Positions 1-12,510 of a stretch of DNA of 64,000 bases are shown here, in pieces (position 1 is the first letter of the stretch; the number at the start of each line of letters is the position of its first letter). Source of the stretch: Hexactinellida sp. DTS-2022 (Eukaryota > Porifera > Hexactinellida). Location: assembly GCA_028753945.1 (NCBI GenBank), contig JAPNXP010000002.1, forward strand, positions 9,176,001 to 9,240,000. Reading direction: 5' to 3'. A program made the translations under genes and the position numbers. The notes under the pieces are model-generated. The model had not been told where the DNA came from. It made no database searches and saw only the letters and a program-made list of their open reading frames with translations.

Positions 1-78
1 GATTCAAATCCGCAGTAAAAATTTCAAGTTAATGGGGTAAATATTTTTGGTAGAAGTGCTCTAGAGTATACCTGAACC
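1..78 (+). mobile_element. Right end of a TTAA-flanked element (family F)
   Basis: The segment ends in the terminal motif CTCTAGAGTATACCTGAACC followed by TTAA at 79-82. The same tip closes the elements at 28064-31665 and 47796-48483 and a truncated copy at 22342-22568. The left part lies outside the window. There is no coding capacity. Confidence 0.7.
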
Positions 79-253
79 TTAAATACAATAAATAAAAATA
101 CAATAAATAAATACAATAAATAAAAATACAATAAATAAATACAAATAACAATACATACTATAATATAATTATAGTATGTTAGTGTGTAAAATTAGCTACT
201 TATGATGATTATATAAGTTATTTAATTTTAATGAATTAATATGAATGAATTAC

Positions 254-376
254 AGGGGCGGCATACCCGGTACGGCGAGGTACGGCGAGCCGTACCTCGC
301 CGTACCTGCCGCCGCCTTACCTGCCGTACCTTTTAATATCCCGCCGTACCACTTTTCGAAAGGGTGTGCCGCGCCT
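254..376. mobile_element. 123-bp hAT-like MITE
   Basis: The ends AGGGGCGGCATACC and (reverse complement) AGGCGCGGCACACC form an imperfect terminal inverted repeat. GAATTAC is duplicated on both sides (247-253 and 377-383; one more A also matches), as expected for a 7-8-bp hAT-type TSD. The interior is GC-rich and made of TACGGCG/CGCCGTA-type short repeats, unlike the AT-rich flanks. Confidence 0.65.
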
Positions 377-387
377 GAATTACAGTA

Positions 388-714
388 TTACATTATACTA
401 CTCACATTGCTTGTGAACTCTTTGCCCTGGTCGTGCTGGATAATATCAGGTAATCCCATATCCAGATAGATGTCCTTCAGATTCTGAATAACTTCTTGTG
501 AAGTCTTAGTCTTGAGAGGGCGTACTGCAACATATTTGCTCAGGTAGCATACAGTGACTAGAACGTGTTTGTAGCCGTCTTCACTCTCAGGGAGGTCGCA
601 TATAAGGTCCATTCCTATATGTCTCCACGTTTTAGAAGGAGGTGGTATTGGTTGGAGTTTCTTTTGCGGTTGAGGTGGCAAGGCCGCTGTCATCTGACAT
701 ATATGGCACGTCTT
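388..714 (-). pseudogene. Retroelement integrase fragment (catalytic core)
   Basis: Read on the minus strand, this begins with the zinc-binding CC half (TCHICQ) and runs into an RNase-H-like integrase core. The first acidic residue is in GMDLIC and the second in QHDQGKEF. The frame stops right after the second aspartate, so the glutamate and C-terminal domain are missing. It is a Ty3/gypsy-type or related GIN-family integrase remnant; a Ginger DNA transposon is possible too. The HHxx half of the same domain lies upstream at 1324-1498 and is separated by unrelated sequence. The 123-bp hAT-like MITE abuts the truncated end. Confidence 0.75.
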
Positions 715-1323
715 TACCTTTATAATATAAGAAATCCATTACTATTGTATGATTTAATATGTACAAAGCTAAGTGAATACGTAGTTTCTAATCATTATGA
801 ATTTAGGATTATTTTCGAACGAGATACAGCCACATTTCCTTATGTGCCACTTGTCCCACAAGTAGCACGTGACATAGACACAGATGCCGCTTCATGGATA
901 ATTATTGGATAAACATGACTGAAAATCATAATGTTATGATATTTATAATTATATTACAAGATTAATTAAGTCATTTGAGAGTAGTTTAATCCAGCAGAAT
1001 TTATTACGCAAACGAGAAGTATATTGTAATTCAGAAAAAAAAATTCAGTTCTTCAAATAGTTTTCGTGGGTTAGTATACATTTTGTTAGAATACATCACA
1101 ACATTTAAAATGATTCAAAATTAAATAGCCCATTTGAATAATAAAAATAATTATGGTTCAAATGAAACGAGATAGGTAGGAAAATTTGATTAACTATGAA
1201 CAAATAGAGAAGTGGTCCGAACAAAGATGGATTATCCTTTATAATAATGTCACTGTAAATGGCAAGTGGTCCGGCCATGACCGAACCACGTGCTACATAG
1301 GAAAGTATACCGGATAATTTAAC
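715..1323. other. AT-rich insertion of unknown origin splitting the integrase
   Basis: The sequence interrupts the integrase between the codons for KEYV and KTCHICQ. I see no convincing inverted ends, TSD or coding region inside it. Short open frames here have no recognisable motif. Confidence 0.35.
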
Positions 1324-1498
1324 TAACATATTCTTTAACGTCTTGGGAAACGCTTGCCCATGTGTATCTTTGCTGAACTGAATGTAGGGTCGTATTTATT
1401 CCGGGATGACCGACTTCGTCATGGAACTTCTCATAGATGCTGTCCAACTCAGACTGCAATGGAACTGCCAAATCTGCTTCTGTGCCTTCCAGTTTTAC
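1324..1498 (-). pseudogene. Integrase zinc-binding domain fragment (H2C2, first half)
   Basis: The minus-strand translation contains KFHDEVGHPGINTTL followed by RYTWASVSQDVKEYV. This is the HxxxH part of the integrase H2C2 domain with the usual W and DV spacing. It is collinear with the CC half and core at 388-714, so both come from one polyprotein interrupted by 715-1323. No reverse transcriptase or protease reading frame was recognised upstream. Confidence 0.6.
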
Positions 1499-1860
1499 TC
1501 TCTAAAGGGAGAATTCAATTAAACCATGGAATATATAAAAATGGTCTAGGGGAATAAGGAAGTCAATATTACCTTGTAAAGTCTGTTGGTATCTCCAATA
1601 AAATAGGAAGACACTCTTCTTTTGTAGTTCCATTTTGTCTGTCGTGAAGCTTGAGATGCTTCAGGATATTTTTCTTCACGAAGAAAGTGAATGATTTCGT
1701 CATATTCATTTGGATTCATTTCGAAATAAGAATAGATTTGTTTGCTTGTTTGTTTGTTGTAAATGAATAAGACAATTAATGCATATATTAAATGTCTTAT
1801 ATAGTAAATTTGATAGTATAGGGTTTATCTATATTATGATATGAAAATCATAGTATTTTT

Positions 1861-2128
1861 AATTAAATTCATAATAAAAAGTAAAAATAAGCCAAAATTT
1901 CCTTTTATAGTGTCTCAAAATATCACTGTTTAATTTCTAATAGCACATCCATGGTTTGCTAATACAATGTCTCAAAATCTCACGCATCTCAAACTTAAAT
2001 TAAATTCATAATAAAAAGTAAAAATAAGCCAAAATTTCCTTTTATAGCGTCTCAGAATATCACTGTATAATTTGTAATAGCACATCCATGGTTTGGTAAT
2101 ACAATGTCTCAGAATCTCACGCGTCTCA
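1861..2128. repeat. Two-copy tandem repeat, unit about 135 bp
   Basis: The block beginning AAATTCATAATAAAAAG and running through GTCTCA, GCACATCCATGGTTTG and TCTCACGC occurs twice in direct succession with a handful of substitutions. There is no coding capacity. Confidence 0.7.
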
Positions 2129-2613
2129 GAATATCATGCAACAGATCTATTCATGAACTATACGAGAGAAAAGGATTTAACTTAATAACTGGACCAGATA
2201 TCAAGTTAAATCCTCGGCAGCCGAACGCCATTCCTAACGCCATCGGAAGCCGAACGCTAATTTTCTAGAAATATTGAACATTCCAGAAAATTTCGAATAG
2301 TCACTCCAGTAGAAAGAATGTAAACACTTATCAAAAAACGAAAATCATTTTCCCTTTCTATATAGTTAGCACTAACTTTAATAGAATCTTCTAGAAAAAA
2401 ATTTGAGGACTTTTGTGGGCCTCCAGTCAAGCGGATAGAAAAATTGGAGTGTTCTGAATAACTTTGTTGAGACGTACAATAGAAACTGGTCATATTTAAC
2501 TTTGCGGGTCCTTAACATCACATTGATAACTACCCAATTCTCTGGTAGAATCCTTTGTATAGCAAATTTTCAATTAATGTTATATAATAATAGTACGTCA
2601 TTTATTTCCATAT

Positions 2614-3852
2614 TCACATATTTGGCTGTAACTCGGTAAGTATATGAGTTAGAGAGTCAAACTTTGATTTGAATAATAGCTGATAGAATTCAGGGGATAA
2701 GTTAGGACCAAATATTTTCCCACCCTTCCCACCCCTCAGATTTATGTTAACGTGGATCTCATCCATCTGAATAATTACAATCTTCTCTTGAGAACTTAAA
2801 GAAGAAGTTACCTAGCTAAGGTAAGTACAAGAGTCGTTTTCCAGCCCAAAAGAAGAGTACAACTTTACTAGTGTATGAATATGTGCAAAAGAAATGCATA
2901 CTGAACTTTGGAGAATTTGTAACTAGCAGGAGAATCCAGATGCGTACTTATGGCCAGAATTTGTGTAATAACATTATATTTCATTCTCTTCTTGTAAATA
3001 CCCACATTCTCTAGTTGGCCAAAAATAAATTGTAATCTTGGGTAATCAGAGCAATTGGATTCTGTTTCATCACTATCTTATTAGATTACATATGGCCTCC
3101 TCAATATGTTCTTTTGCTTTAGAGATATGGTGAGGATGTTTCTTCCGAGGAGAAGAGCTAAGTTTCAAAGTAATCTCTGTAAACATCTTTCAATTTGTCG
3201 AATATCAGTGATAGAGATAAGAGAGAGAGAAATGGACTCCCCGTATATATATCCGTCCACAGATAAAAAAGAATTTATTTCAAGAGAAACATCTGCACAA
3301 ATATTATTATTTTACATCTTGGCAAAAAATCTCACACAATTATCTGTTTGAATCCAAACTAACCAATCAGTTGGGATTGTTATCAAAGCTAACTTATCTC
3401 GTATTTCTTGTATACAACCAACACGAAACTTCTCCATTTCTGTATTATCTGATCTCAAGCTGAGATTAGTTGCTTGGTTTAATAAATCTTCCTCTTTGGA
3501 GTCGTAAGAGAACCGAGTTCGTTTGATTCAAATTGAAGGGATGGAGGAATAATAAGACGGACAACCAGGAAGGAGAGAGGGGACAGCGCCAGGATTTAAT
3601 TTGAGTCTTCCTCGTTGGTCCTCATAGGATGTGCCATCTCCTCTGGGTACAGTGTGAAAATATTGAATATCTTCCTTCGGAAAATGCTTAGCACACACAT
3701 AGGCAATTTTGAGGTCAGAAATATCCTCACGATGGAGAGCACGTATCCAGGCATGTCGTAACTCAGGTGGACCATGTGGAAGTTTAAAAACTGGGACGTG
3801 CTCTTCTGGGGTATAATTACCCCTACAACCAGGGGGCAGAACAGTTCGGCAT
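2614..3852 (-). pseudogene. THAP-domain, P-element-like transposase remnant
   Basis: On the minus strand an ATG at 3852 opens a THAP domain: MPNCSAP, then GCRGNYTPEEHVPVFKLP, a Trp in RHAWIRALH, the CAKHF zinc ligands and the terminal LKLNPGAVP. One extra C in a CCCC run shifts the frame after the first cysteine, so the domain is broken at its start. Further downstream, around 2615-2780, the translation LSSQEKIVIIQMDEIHVN resembles the first catalytic aspartate region of P-type transposases. The middle is too degraded to follow. THAP is also found in Kolobok and host proteins; the DEIH block is what favours a P-like element. Confidence 0.55.
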
Positions 3853-4381
3853 TGAGAAAAATTAAATATCTAACTATTTATTAAAAAGAAACAAAGTCAA
3901 ATATAGTACTAGGAAGTGCTTAAAATATCGGTGGAAGGAGAATTGGATTAATTAATTACTAAAAATTAACAAAAATCAGTAACAAGTTGATCCAACTAAA
4001 TTTAAAATATTTCTAACTGTACAGAGATAAATGTAAATAACTATGGGTCAATAATAATATCGTACACTACTTCATCCTTGGTGCAAAATATTAGCTTTGA
4101 TGGTAGGCCTTATATAGAGTAGGCTATGAATCTATCTATATTCTACCATATTGATTAATTAATTAATTAATACAATTAATTAATGGTAGCAACTCAACTT
4201 TATTCAATCTGGACATGACTGCCATGTTTTTCAGACCTGGCTACCCGACTGTCTCCATACCAGTAACGTCAGTAGTTGCTTGCGAAACGGTTTAAAGATG
4301 TAAGGAATTGATAATCCGGATGGATAGGCCACGCATTACCGTAAAGCCGCTTCTACCTTAATCAGCATGCACAAGCCGTAA

Positions 4382-4576
4382 CTCCAAGAGTTATTGTCAC
4401 AATTCATGTGTCACTCAAGATCAACTACTGAGAGGCACTATAGAGACCACATGGCGCATCGAGGCTTGTATTCCACCTTTTCTGCATTGGCAAGTTGTCA
4501 AGCCATTCCTGGAGAGGAGCCCGTCGTTGAGCATGCACCCGACGAATCAAGCCCATTTCATCCTTCTCTCTCCTGT
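4382..4576 (+). pseudogene. Possible tyrosine-recombinase C-terminal fragment (Crypton/DIRS-like)
   Basis: The translation FMCHSRSTTERHYRDHM has the HS-x2-T-x3-HY pattern seen around the catalytic His and Tyr of Crypton-type recombinases. It is followed by a short acidic tail that continues in another frame to about 4790. An in-frame stop lies just upstream (4379-4381) and the R-x-x-R region is not readable. I did not see the rest of the enzyme. Confidence 0.35.
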
Positions 4577-4749
4577 TGAACAGGACGACGATGAGGATGT
4601 TGGCAATCAGCCTGATAAGGAAATAAACAATCATGCTGTACCTGTCGATGTTTGCACCTCTACGAACCGCACCGAAACAGATTCTGCTAGTTTCGCACAT
4701 CTCGTGATAGACAACAATTGCCAAGAGGAAACTGCTCTCCCCAATTACT

Positions 4750-5240
4750 CTTGGGATTGGAATGGAAATTATTTTAACCTATGGGAATCCTGATAGAAAC
4801 CAACTTGTGAGAATACTTGGGAATTCCCACAGAAAGGGAATTGTGTTGTGAAGGGAATTAAAATTTCCTTCACACCGAAACCCTACATCTGCGGGTACCT
4901 CCCACAACCGGATATCTTTAGTGTGTATAGTGAAGCAAATATGTATTCATTTGACTAATAATATATTTGGATGAACTTACTATATGACAAATACATATTC
5001 CTAACTATCAACTATTCCTAATCATGATTTTTTGTTTTTTGTAATTGTGGAACCGCTTTGTTACCACTAAATCTAAAATATTATCTAAAATCTCCATAAA
5101 AAAGAGAATTAATAGTATTAAAATCTTAGATAAACCGCGAAAAACGAGTTGAGGGTCGCGTAAAAAAGTTTTGGTTATAAAAGATTGTTCCGCGTAAAAC
5201 TAAAACGCGTAAAAAAACCGCGTAAAACGAGGTATTACTG
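4750..5240 (-). mobile_element. Truncated family-D element (TA-target, pogo-like ends)
   Basis: The right end reads CGAGGTATTACTG followed by TA, the inverted tip of the family-D elements at 25109-26577 and 47002-50059. The body matches the right part of the 47002-50059 copy, including the block GTGAAGCAAATATGTATTCA. The opposite end is missing. There is no transposase; it is probably mobilised in trans by a Tc1/pogo-type enzyme. Confidence 0.7.
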
Positions 5241-5513
5241 TACTTTATTATCTATTTATAATGAATGAATGGCAGTAAACTTATGATGGTTTAATCAAAT
5301 AATATAATTTAGTTTTAAATACCCATATTAACCGTCACACACCTCATTGAGCGTGTAAGTACACATTTAACGAATCTGGTTATTAAATGTAATAAGTACG
5401 TAGTCCAATTTGTTAAACTTTGATGAATTCTGTGAGACATTTCTGTGACATGTGGAAACGCTTTTCTACAATATGCCCATGGACAACACTATCAGTACTG
5501 ATGATTGAAACTA

Positions 5514-6945
5514 GCACACTAGGATTGTGAAACGCATATAACTTAAGCACCTCTGAAGCTTTGACAACTGCTCGTCAGAAGACACTGAAGGTTCCGAATA
5601 GTCCTGAGAAGTCTCTTCCAGGGTGATGTTCTGATCGTTGAGACATGAGTGAAGTTCAGATTCCCAGTCCGTTGATTCTAAAGTATGAATCTGGTTGCCA
5701 CTGTCATTGTTCACATACTCCGGTGGTACAGGACTCTGTCTCGGTAATTGTTGCAAGGCCTTTCAAAAGACAGTTTACTTGATTTATTGACTCTGATGTA
5801 TCGAAAGCCTCGAATCCCTCGAAGGATTTGAACCCACTACGAGCGTAGCACTTCTGGATAGTTTCCTGTGTCACATCCTGCCAAGCTTGTGCGACCCAGT
5901 AGATGGCATCTAAGACGTTGACGGATTTGAAAGTTCATCTCCAGTTTCACAGGCGTCAATTTTAATGATGAAGTGACGGAGTAGTCGCTTCCTGTATTCG
6001 GTTTCAATTTCTTGATAATACCCTGGTAAATGGGTTTCAGTTCTGATGTGCAGTTGGCAGGGAAAAACTTGATCACAACATTGGAAAGTTTGACCCGCGG
6101 ATGGGTGGAAGCATTGTCCACGAAAAGCAAGATGTTGCTCTTCTCATTTGCCATCTTGCTGTTAAATTATTTCAGACACTCGTCGAACATGGTTGTGTTC
6201 ATCCAAGCTTTCTTGTTGTTTTCCAAATCACACGCAGCTTTTTAGACATCCCAGATGCTCTTGAAACATCGGGTCTTTTTTCTCTTCCCAATCATCAGCG
6301 GAATCAGTTTATTTGTGCCTCACATGTTTGAAAAGAGGAGAATAGTAAACTATCCTTTGGTATTTTGGTACCATGGTTGGATACCGTTCTGGACGAAGGA
6401 GTCAGTTGGCAATGCATTGTAGAAGAGGCCTGTTTCATCACAGTTGAAGATGTAGTCAGGACTGTATTCGTAGATGAGAGTCAAGGCGTTGCTTTCAGGT
6501 TTTACGACCTCTTAGTCAACACCTGCGCTGTCACCACTCAAAACTTTGAAGTTGACTTTTAAAGGCAGCCATTTGATGCCTTGAAGTCAGTCTATTCGAG
6601 TTCTGTAGCGATATTCATGGCTTTTCTTGGTGGATGTGACGTCACACTGGGATGTTCTTGGATCGGGCTGCAACGAACCACTCCCACACTAGCTCATTGA
6701 GATCTTCGCTCCTAGATTTCCTAAAGGTGGCAGCATGATAGCAGTTATTCTCGGCAAATTTCTCAAGTTCTAACTTTCGTTTAATCACGCGGTTAACAAC
6801 TCCAAGAGAAACGCGAAACTTAGCGGCAACAGCCCGCAGACTACTTTTACCCCTTTCTTCAAGATCTCTAACTTCTGCGAAAATGTTATATTCTTTATGG
6901 ATTTTGTTGAAGACATTTGTGATAATTTGTTTTGGATGATTGATA
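5514..6945 (-). pseudogene. pogo/Tigger transposase pseudogene
   Basis: Translation of the minus strand gives, in order, a CENP-B-type N-terminal helix-turn-helix (DLEERGKSSLRAVAAKFRVS), the DDE domain block IFNCDETGLFYNALP (first Asp), and LLFVDNASTHP with FFPANCTSELKPIYQGII (second Asp). An acidic, Ser-rich C-terminal tail ends near 5514. At least two nonsense codons and several frame changes separate these blocks. The domain order is that of pogo/Tigger transposases of the Tc1/mariner superfamily. It is a plausible past source for the TA-target MITEs in this window, but nothing here shows their ends matching. Confidence 0.85.
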
Positions 6946-6999
6946 GATCAAAGATTTGAACGCATTGAAGATCTTCATAGAGCCAGGGATATTTGTATC

Positions 7000-7600
7000 C
7001 TTACTAAACAATGGAAAGGGCTTCCTTTTCCATTCAAGTATCAATGAACAAAGCAATTTTTAAATAAAATCTAACTTGGGTAAATGGCTTCCATTTTATA
7101 TAAGTAGTATACTGCCATTTCAATTATACGTCATGAAAAGATCAAAACAAACATCGGTCAGACTGAGAACCACAAATATGATCAATACGAATGTTCCTTA
7201 ATAATGTGAATAATAATTCTCCAATCTAATTTCTTCGGCCCGTCTTTGGTCCGCGTTCCCAAATCCCGCAGCACCCTATTTAATTGAGCATGCTGATTTG
7301 GAATAGGATATTTTCGACTGATAAATATTTGTGTTGTTTACATCATGAAAAAAGTGGGAAATTAAAATTATTCTCAACGGCTTGTTTCAATGGTAATGAG
7401 TATTCTGTTTTCGAATTTGACATTTATCATTTCTAAATATATATTTGTTGTTGTTATTTTGTTATAAAAATATGTAGACTAATTATGAAAATCAAAAATG
7501 AACATAGGCTACATTTCAAATGTAACATCGTTAAACAAGTTTCCGATTTGTCAACAAAAGGTTATACGGTACATATGGATAGTGATAATTGTGGGGACAT
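7000..7600. other. No recognisable feature
   Basis: AT-rich sequence with short stop-punctuated frames. I see no repeat partner elsewhere in the window and no motif. Confidence 0.5.
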
Positions 7601-7729
7601 CGATTTTTTGGCCACTTATCATTATATTCAATATATCACTATGTGCAATATGTCACCATGTGCATTATATCACTATATCCACTGTATCACAGCTTCTAAT
7701 ATATGACTGTATACATCGTCAATACTTAT

Positions 7730-8070
7730 AAGTATTCCCAAAAGAATAATTAAATTCCTTATCGAATTCAACTGGTAACATTTTTTATAATGTAAAGCTG
7801 AACTTATGGGGTCCAAGGAAGGTCAAAGATTCAAATTTCTTCGGTAATCTTTCAGAGATTATCACTATATCCAAAATGATATCACTATAACCAGACCTGG
7901 GGATAATTACTAGAGAGAATTTACGATTACGATTACGATTAGAGGAAATGTTGTAATCGATTACGATTGCAATCGTAATCAGCGGCAAGCATTACTATAA
8001 CCAATAAAATTTGCACTGGATTTGCTTGGAAATACAAGAAAAGCTGCAAAATTATTTCTCTATAAAATAT
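7730..8070 (+). repeat. Dispersed repeat, copy 1 (partner at 24393-24700)
   Basis: It shares long blocks with 24393-24700, for example TTATGGGGTCCAAGGAAGGT and CACTATATCC motifs. The copy is interrupted by a 102-bp MITE; the partner copy lacks the insertion. Confidence 0.75.
7892..7993. mobile_element. 102-bp MITE with 8-bp TSD
   Basis: ACTATAAC is repeated exactly at 7884-7891 and 7994-8001. The homologous repeat at 24393-24700 reads straight through this point, which confirms an insertion. The interior contains a GATTAC run and its complement (GTAATC) and can fold. The ends are only weakly inverted (CAGACCTGGG against AATGCTTGCC), so hAT affiliation rests mainly on TSD length. Confidence 0.6.
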
Positions 8071-8074
8071 TTAC

Positions 8075-9770
8075 TGTATTATGAATTTTAGCCACCCAAA
8101 GTTTCAAATAAAAATGAATTACCGCTGCCCAGAATAAACATCATTATCTAATATGTCTCAATAGGATCATCAACCGACTATAATAAATAAATAGTAACAT
8201 GTTATATTCCCGAAATTGACAGAAAATAAAAAAGTATCAGGACTAAATGGCTAAAAAACAATAATCGCCAAAGCGATTAATCGAGAAATACGGCAACTCA
8301 TAAGCCATTAGAGTTAGAAGATTTAATACAAATTGTATTACTCTAATACCTATATATTGATGGAATCATCATTATATGTTGATTCATTATCGAATGATTA
8401 CATGATCATTAATTTTGACAACTTTGATCCTTTGTTGATAATTTTAAGCCTAAATTCGCGATTATATTACGTTATAAGTATGAAACGATTTAACAAATGC
8501 AATGAGGTTCTGGCATATTCACAAGTCGCGAAGCGACCTAGTAAGCGATGCCACGCTAATGTTATGATGCCAAAAGTTTTCCATGACAAATACAGAAATA
8601 ATGCAGAATCCACATCGAAAAAACACATGGTGAGGAAAGATATTTTACAATGATCTCGAATATCGAGATTTTGCTAGGTATAGCTCTGTTGTATGCCAGA
8701 ATGACTCGCATGCTAGAATGGCACAAACCATGGATAATCACTATCTATGCTACAATGACACGCTCTACTAATCATCCAGTGACTGTAAGAACTTCACAGG
8801 TTTCTCAGTTCATTCAGACAATTACATTTCACTTTTTGTTATGGATTCTTTATTTTTAGATTTTAAAATAGCATTACAAGCACTACTTGTTTTTAATAAG
8901 TTCTAATAATTCGTATTAATTTCATTTATTAAAAGCAATATTCGCTGATAGAAAAAGCAAAAAGTATGTTTAAAATTAAGACATTAAGATAGGTATTAAG
9001 TGCATATATTTGTACATTATTTCAGACAATATTTCGAATTTTAGAGAAATGCTTTGTCATCACTTCATTTCAAATTCCTTGACGAAATTTTTACAATTTT
9101 TTTTAAATCTTAACATATTATTATAGTTTTTTGTTGTTGTCAAAGATACAGCCCCTGAGATGGATAACAACCTTACTGTCATCTTTTGTAATTTCCTCAA
9201 AAACCGCTGGGCCGTCTACGGTTAACATAAGTATATCTATAAAGAATAGTTAGTACAATTTGCAATTTGTGATTGTGATTTCAATTGACCATATAAATGT
9301 GAGAAATTCCACAATAAATTGAATAAATATTCAATAAATCTGGACAAATGTAAAGAAATTGAAGAGCAAAAATTAAATTCAATGTTATTCGCTAGTACAA
9401 CTTTTTCTAAAGTAACTAAAATTGTTAAATAACGATTAGAAAGAAGTTGGGAAGCACTTCTACTAAAAAAGCTAAGCATATAAGACTGTTTTACAGTCAA
9501 TTAAAACCATTTTTAGAAATTCTACTTATATTCTACTTTCAAAATTAAATTGAGAATTGTGAAATTGCAGTTAGTCTTAGAAATGCAAGTCAACATAAGG
9601 TTTAGAAACACTAAGAGTTAAGAAGAAGCAATATAAGAATTATAATTATTATTACTATTGTATCTATCCGGATACCGTTACATTTAATAAATTATAACTT
9701 TGAGAACATAACAATAGAAAATTAGCTTCATTTATCTACAAGTCTAGAATGCATTTGATAGCCTCAAACC
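8075..9770. other. No recognisable gene
   Basis: AT-rich sequence. A 106-codon frame at 8333-8653 has no motif, no homologous copy here and no coding-like composition. I cannot assign anything else. Confidence 0.45.
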
Positions 9771-11959
9771 CAGTGGTTCTCAAACTGTGGTACGCGTACC
9801 ACTGGTGGTACGCGAGCTCCTTCTAGTGGTACGCGGGCTATTGGCTCTGGGAGTAGGGGTCAGGGGAAGAAGGGGGGGCACATGCTCCTCCCCTAATTCT
9901 GCCATTTGAATTGTTGGGAGCATATTGTTGATATTATTCAACATCGTCAATACCTTCAATTCTCTAATGTTGCTAGAGTACACATTCTAAATATATTGTA
10001 TTTTGTTTTTGTTATCAAATTTGATTCCGCAGGTAGATTAGTAGTTAAGGCTCGACCCACACCTTCAGGACGGAGGCCCAGAACAGTGATTAAATGTATA
10101 TTATTGTATATTCCGCATGCTCTATAGATGGAGTATATTCACAGGAATTTTCATCCAGAAATTCCAAATACTTTAGGAAATATACCACCTTGCGCCACTT
10201 CGCGCCACTGACGTAATATAAAATTTGGCTGGGATTTCGTCACAATTTATAGCGGAATTATCTAATTTATATTACTTAATACTTCATAACGTAAGATTAA
10301 ACCATTGCATAATACTTAGTTAACATTGTTATATAACCACTATATAAGATTTCTACTGAATGAAGTGTATATATATAGGAAAACAGTATTACAATATAAA
10401 TAAACAGATATTCTTCAAAAAAGTACCAACCCAGTCCAACTCGCGCCGATGGAGGGAAAAATTCAATTATGAATTTTAAGATTTCTTTGCAGATTACTAT
10501 TGTAGTAATAGTGCTACCTAACTTGTATTAGAATTTAACGTTTCTGATACATTTACAAATTGTTGTAATTCTTTGAATCGGAAAAATGCAATAATCATCA
10601 CCAAAATAACTTGTTTTGACTTTGAAGCTCTACAAAATCTTAGTAAGCTAATAAAATGATAAAAGCTCCCATTACATTTTAAGCAAGTATATGTAATGAA
10701 TAAACAAGGCATAATCGACACTAAAACTTTTGTGGTTTTTCACTTACATCGGCGCAGATTTTTTTAGTCAGGATAGGAATTTAATATTACGTAATATGGA
10801 ACTAAATTCAATCACTCGAGCGAATATTATTCGAATTCAATTCTGATTTCGGATTTATGTAGCTTATAGATATGGCTAAAACTGATATATGTTTGGATTT
10901 GCAGCGGACGTTATTAGTGAAGGTGTGGGTCGAGCCTTAACAATAATTCTGCAAAAAAATCCATGGGATAAACAATCCAAATCCCCTCTATGTCGCTCGC
11001 TATGCTCGCTGCTTGTACCTTTGACCGCGCAGAGACTTAATCCTGGATTCGCCCTTGAGAGGTTGGACATCATTATACTTTAAAATACATCAAAATTGAA
11101 ATGTTATTAAGGCTCGAGTGCAACCTTCAGAGATTTATAATTAGTTTTCAATAATTAGGTTATATTGCTTATTTCGAGAGGTCTATATGTTGTGTATATT
11201 CCCTGCAAATTTAGTCCAGAAATATTAAATACTTTAGGAAATATGGTACTGATAGTAAATTATTTAAATATAAATGTACTAATTTCCAAAAATATTTTCA
11301 GCCCCCAAGACGTACCCACCTGCGCCCAGATAACTTAAAATTTATGATTGTATTTGAAGATTTTAGTATTCTGCATTACTTAGTGTATAGTAATACATAA
11401 TAATGACCATTCAATAACGCATCCAACACATCAGAAGAATGTTATTAGAATTTGAATCAAAGAAATGCAATATAATCATGAATCATTGTCTTGGTTTCAC
11501 TATACGACTACAATTTTTCTGGTAAGCATGAAATTCCTGACTATTATTGGTATAAGTCTTACACTACTATATGTATTGAATAAATAAAGCTTAATCAGCT
11601 CTTAATCTTTTGTTGATTAATTGTTAAAAGGGCGCACATATTTTCAGTCAGGTATGGGAATCTAATATTACGTAATATGGAACTATATTCAATCACTCGA
11701 GCGAATATTATTTGAATTCAAATTTTATTTCGGATTTGTTATCAGTATAGATAAGGCTAAAACTGATATAAGTTTGGATTTGAATGGAGCTAAATATCTG
11801 AAGGTTGAAGTCGAGCCTTAAATACAATGGACATGTACTTTAGTACGATATGGTGTACTTCGTTTAGGGATGTATTTAAATATCCATCATTATGGTGGTA
11901 TGCGGAGACCCTGATATTTGATGAAGTGGTACGCGCTGTGAAAAGTTTGAGAACCACAG
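9771..11959. mobile_element. Non-autonomous hAT element (2.2 kb)
   Basis: The tips CAGTGGTTCTCAAACT and (reverse complement) CTGTGGTTCTCAAACT match at 15 of 16 positions. Subterminal copies of GTGGTACGCG are present on both sides. Flanks CTCAAACC (9763-9770) and CTCTAACC (11960-11967) are a 7-of-8 TSD. The tip is of the CAGTGGTTC type used by Charlie-like hATs, as in the autonomous element at 60013-62336. There is no transposase; the interior is a diverged direct duplication. Confidence 0.85.
10490..11760. repeat. Diverged direct duplication inside the hAT element
   Basis: The block with ATTACGTAATATGGAACTA, CAATCACTCGAGCGAATATT and GGCTAAAACTGATATA occurs near 10780-10900 and again near 11660-11790. 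The preceding 300-400 bp also correspond, giving a period of roughly 860 bp. A related block recurs outside the element at 21260-21750. Confidence 0.7.
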
Positions 11960-11967
11960 CTCTAACC

Positions 11968-12510
11968 TACTATAGTTGTGTAAGTGTTTGAGTAAAAAGC
12001 AATTGAGTGTATCAGTATGAATGTGTAGTATCAATTCAAACATACGTGAATGGGATCTGATAATGATGATTAACGAGGTACTAGTACTGGGGTAGGGCTA
12101 ATCGTGAGATGGTGACAATTCTGACATAATTAGAATAGTTGTGCAAAGCCTTCTAATTAAATATACTCAGACGCAAATTTGTGGAATCCTATTAGCACTG
12201 CGAACAAACAATACTAAGGGAAAGGGGAATTTTAAGGAAATGGGAGACACCATACTTAGTAAATCAGTATGGAATTGAAGTTGGGAGGCAACTGATTTAG
12301 TTGATTAGGGGAGCTGATGCGTAGTCAGGTCTGTGGACAAATGTGCGTCACTGGTGTAAAGAGGGTGCAACTTTTAATCACCAATAATACTCTTCTTATC
12401 AGAATTGGTGTGAGTGGGCCTGTGGCACAATTCCCCTCCCTGGCTACGACTCTAAGTGGTGTCAATATCTCTCTACTATTCTATGCTAACAAGAAAAATC
12501 AGATAGAATA
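11968..12510. other. No recognisable feature
   Basis: A stretch without a repeat partner or coding motif that I could identify. The 64-codon frame at 12317-12511 looks spurious. Confidence 0.4.

Noticed and set aside
245..469. 74-codon plus-strand frame
   Set aside because: It runs through the GC-rich MITE and antisense to the integrase fragment.
8333..8859. Two adjacent frames of 106 and 69 codons
   Set aside because: No recognisable domain, no repeat partner and no coding-like composition.
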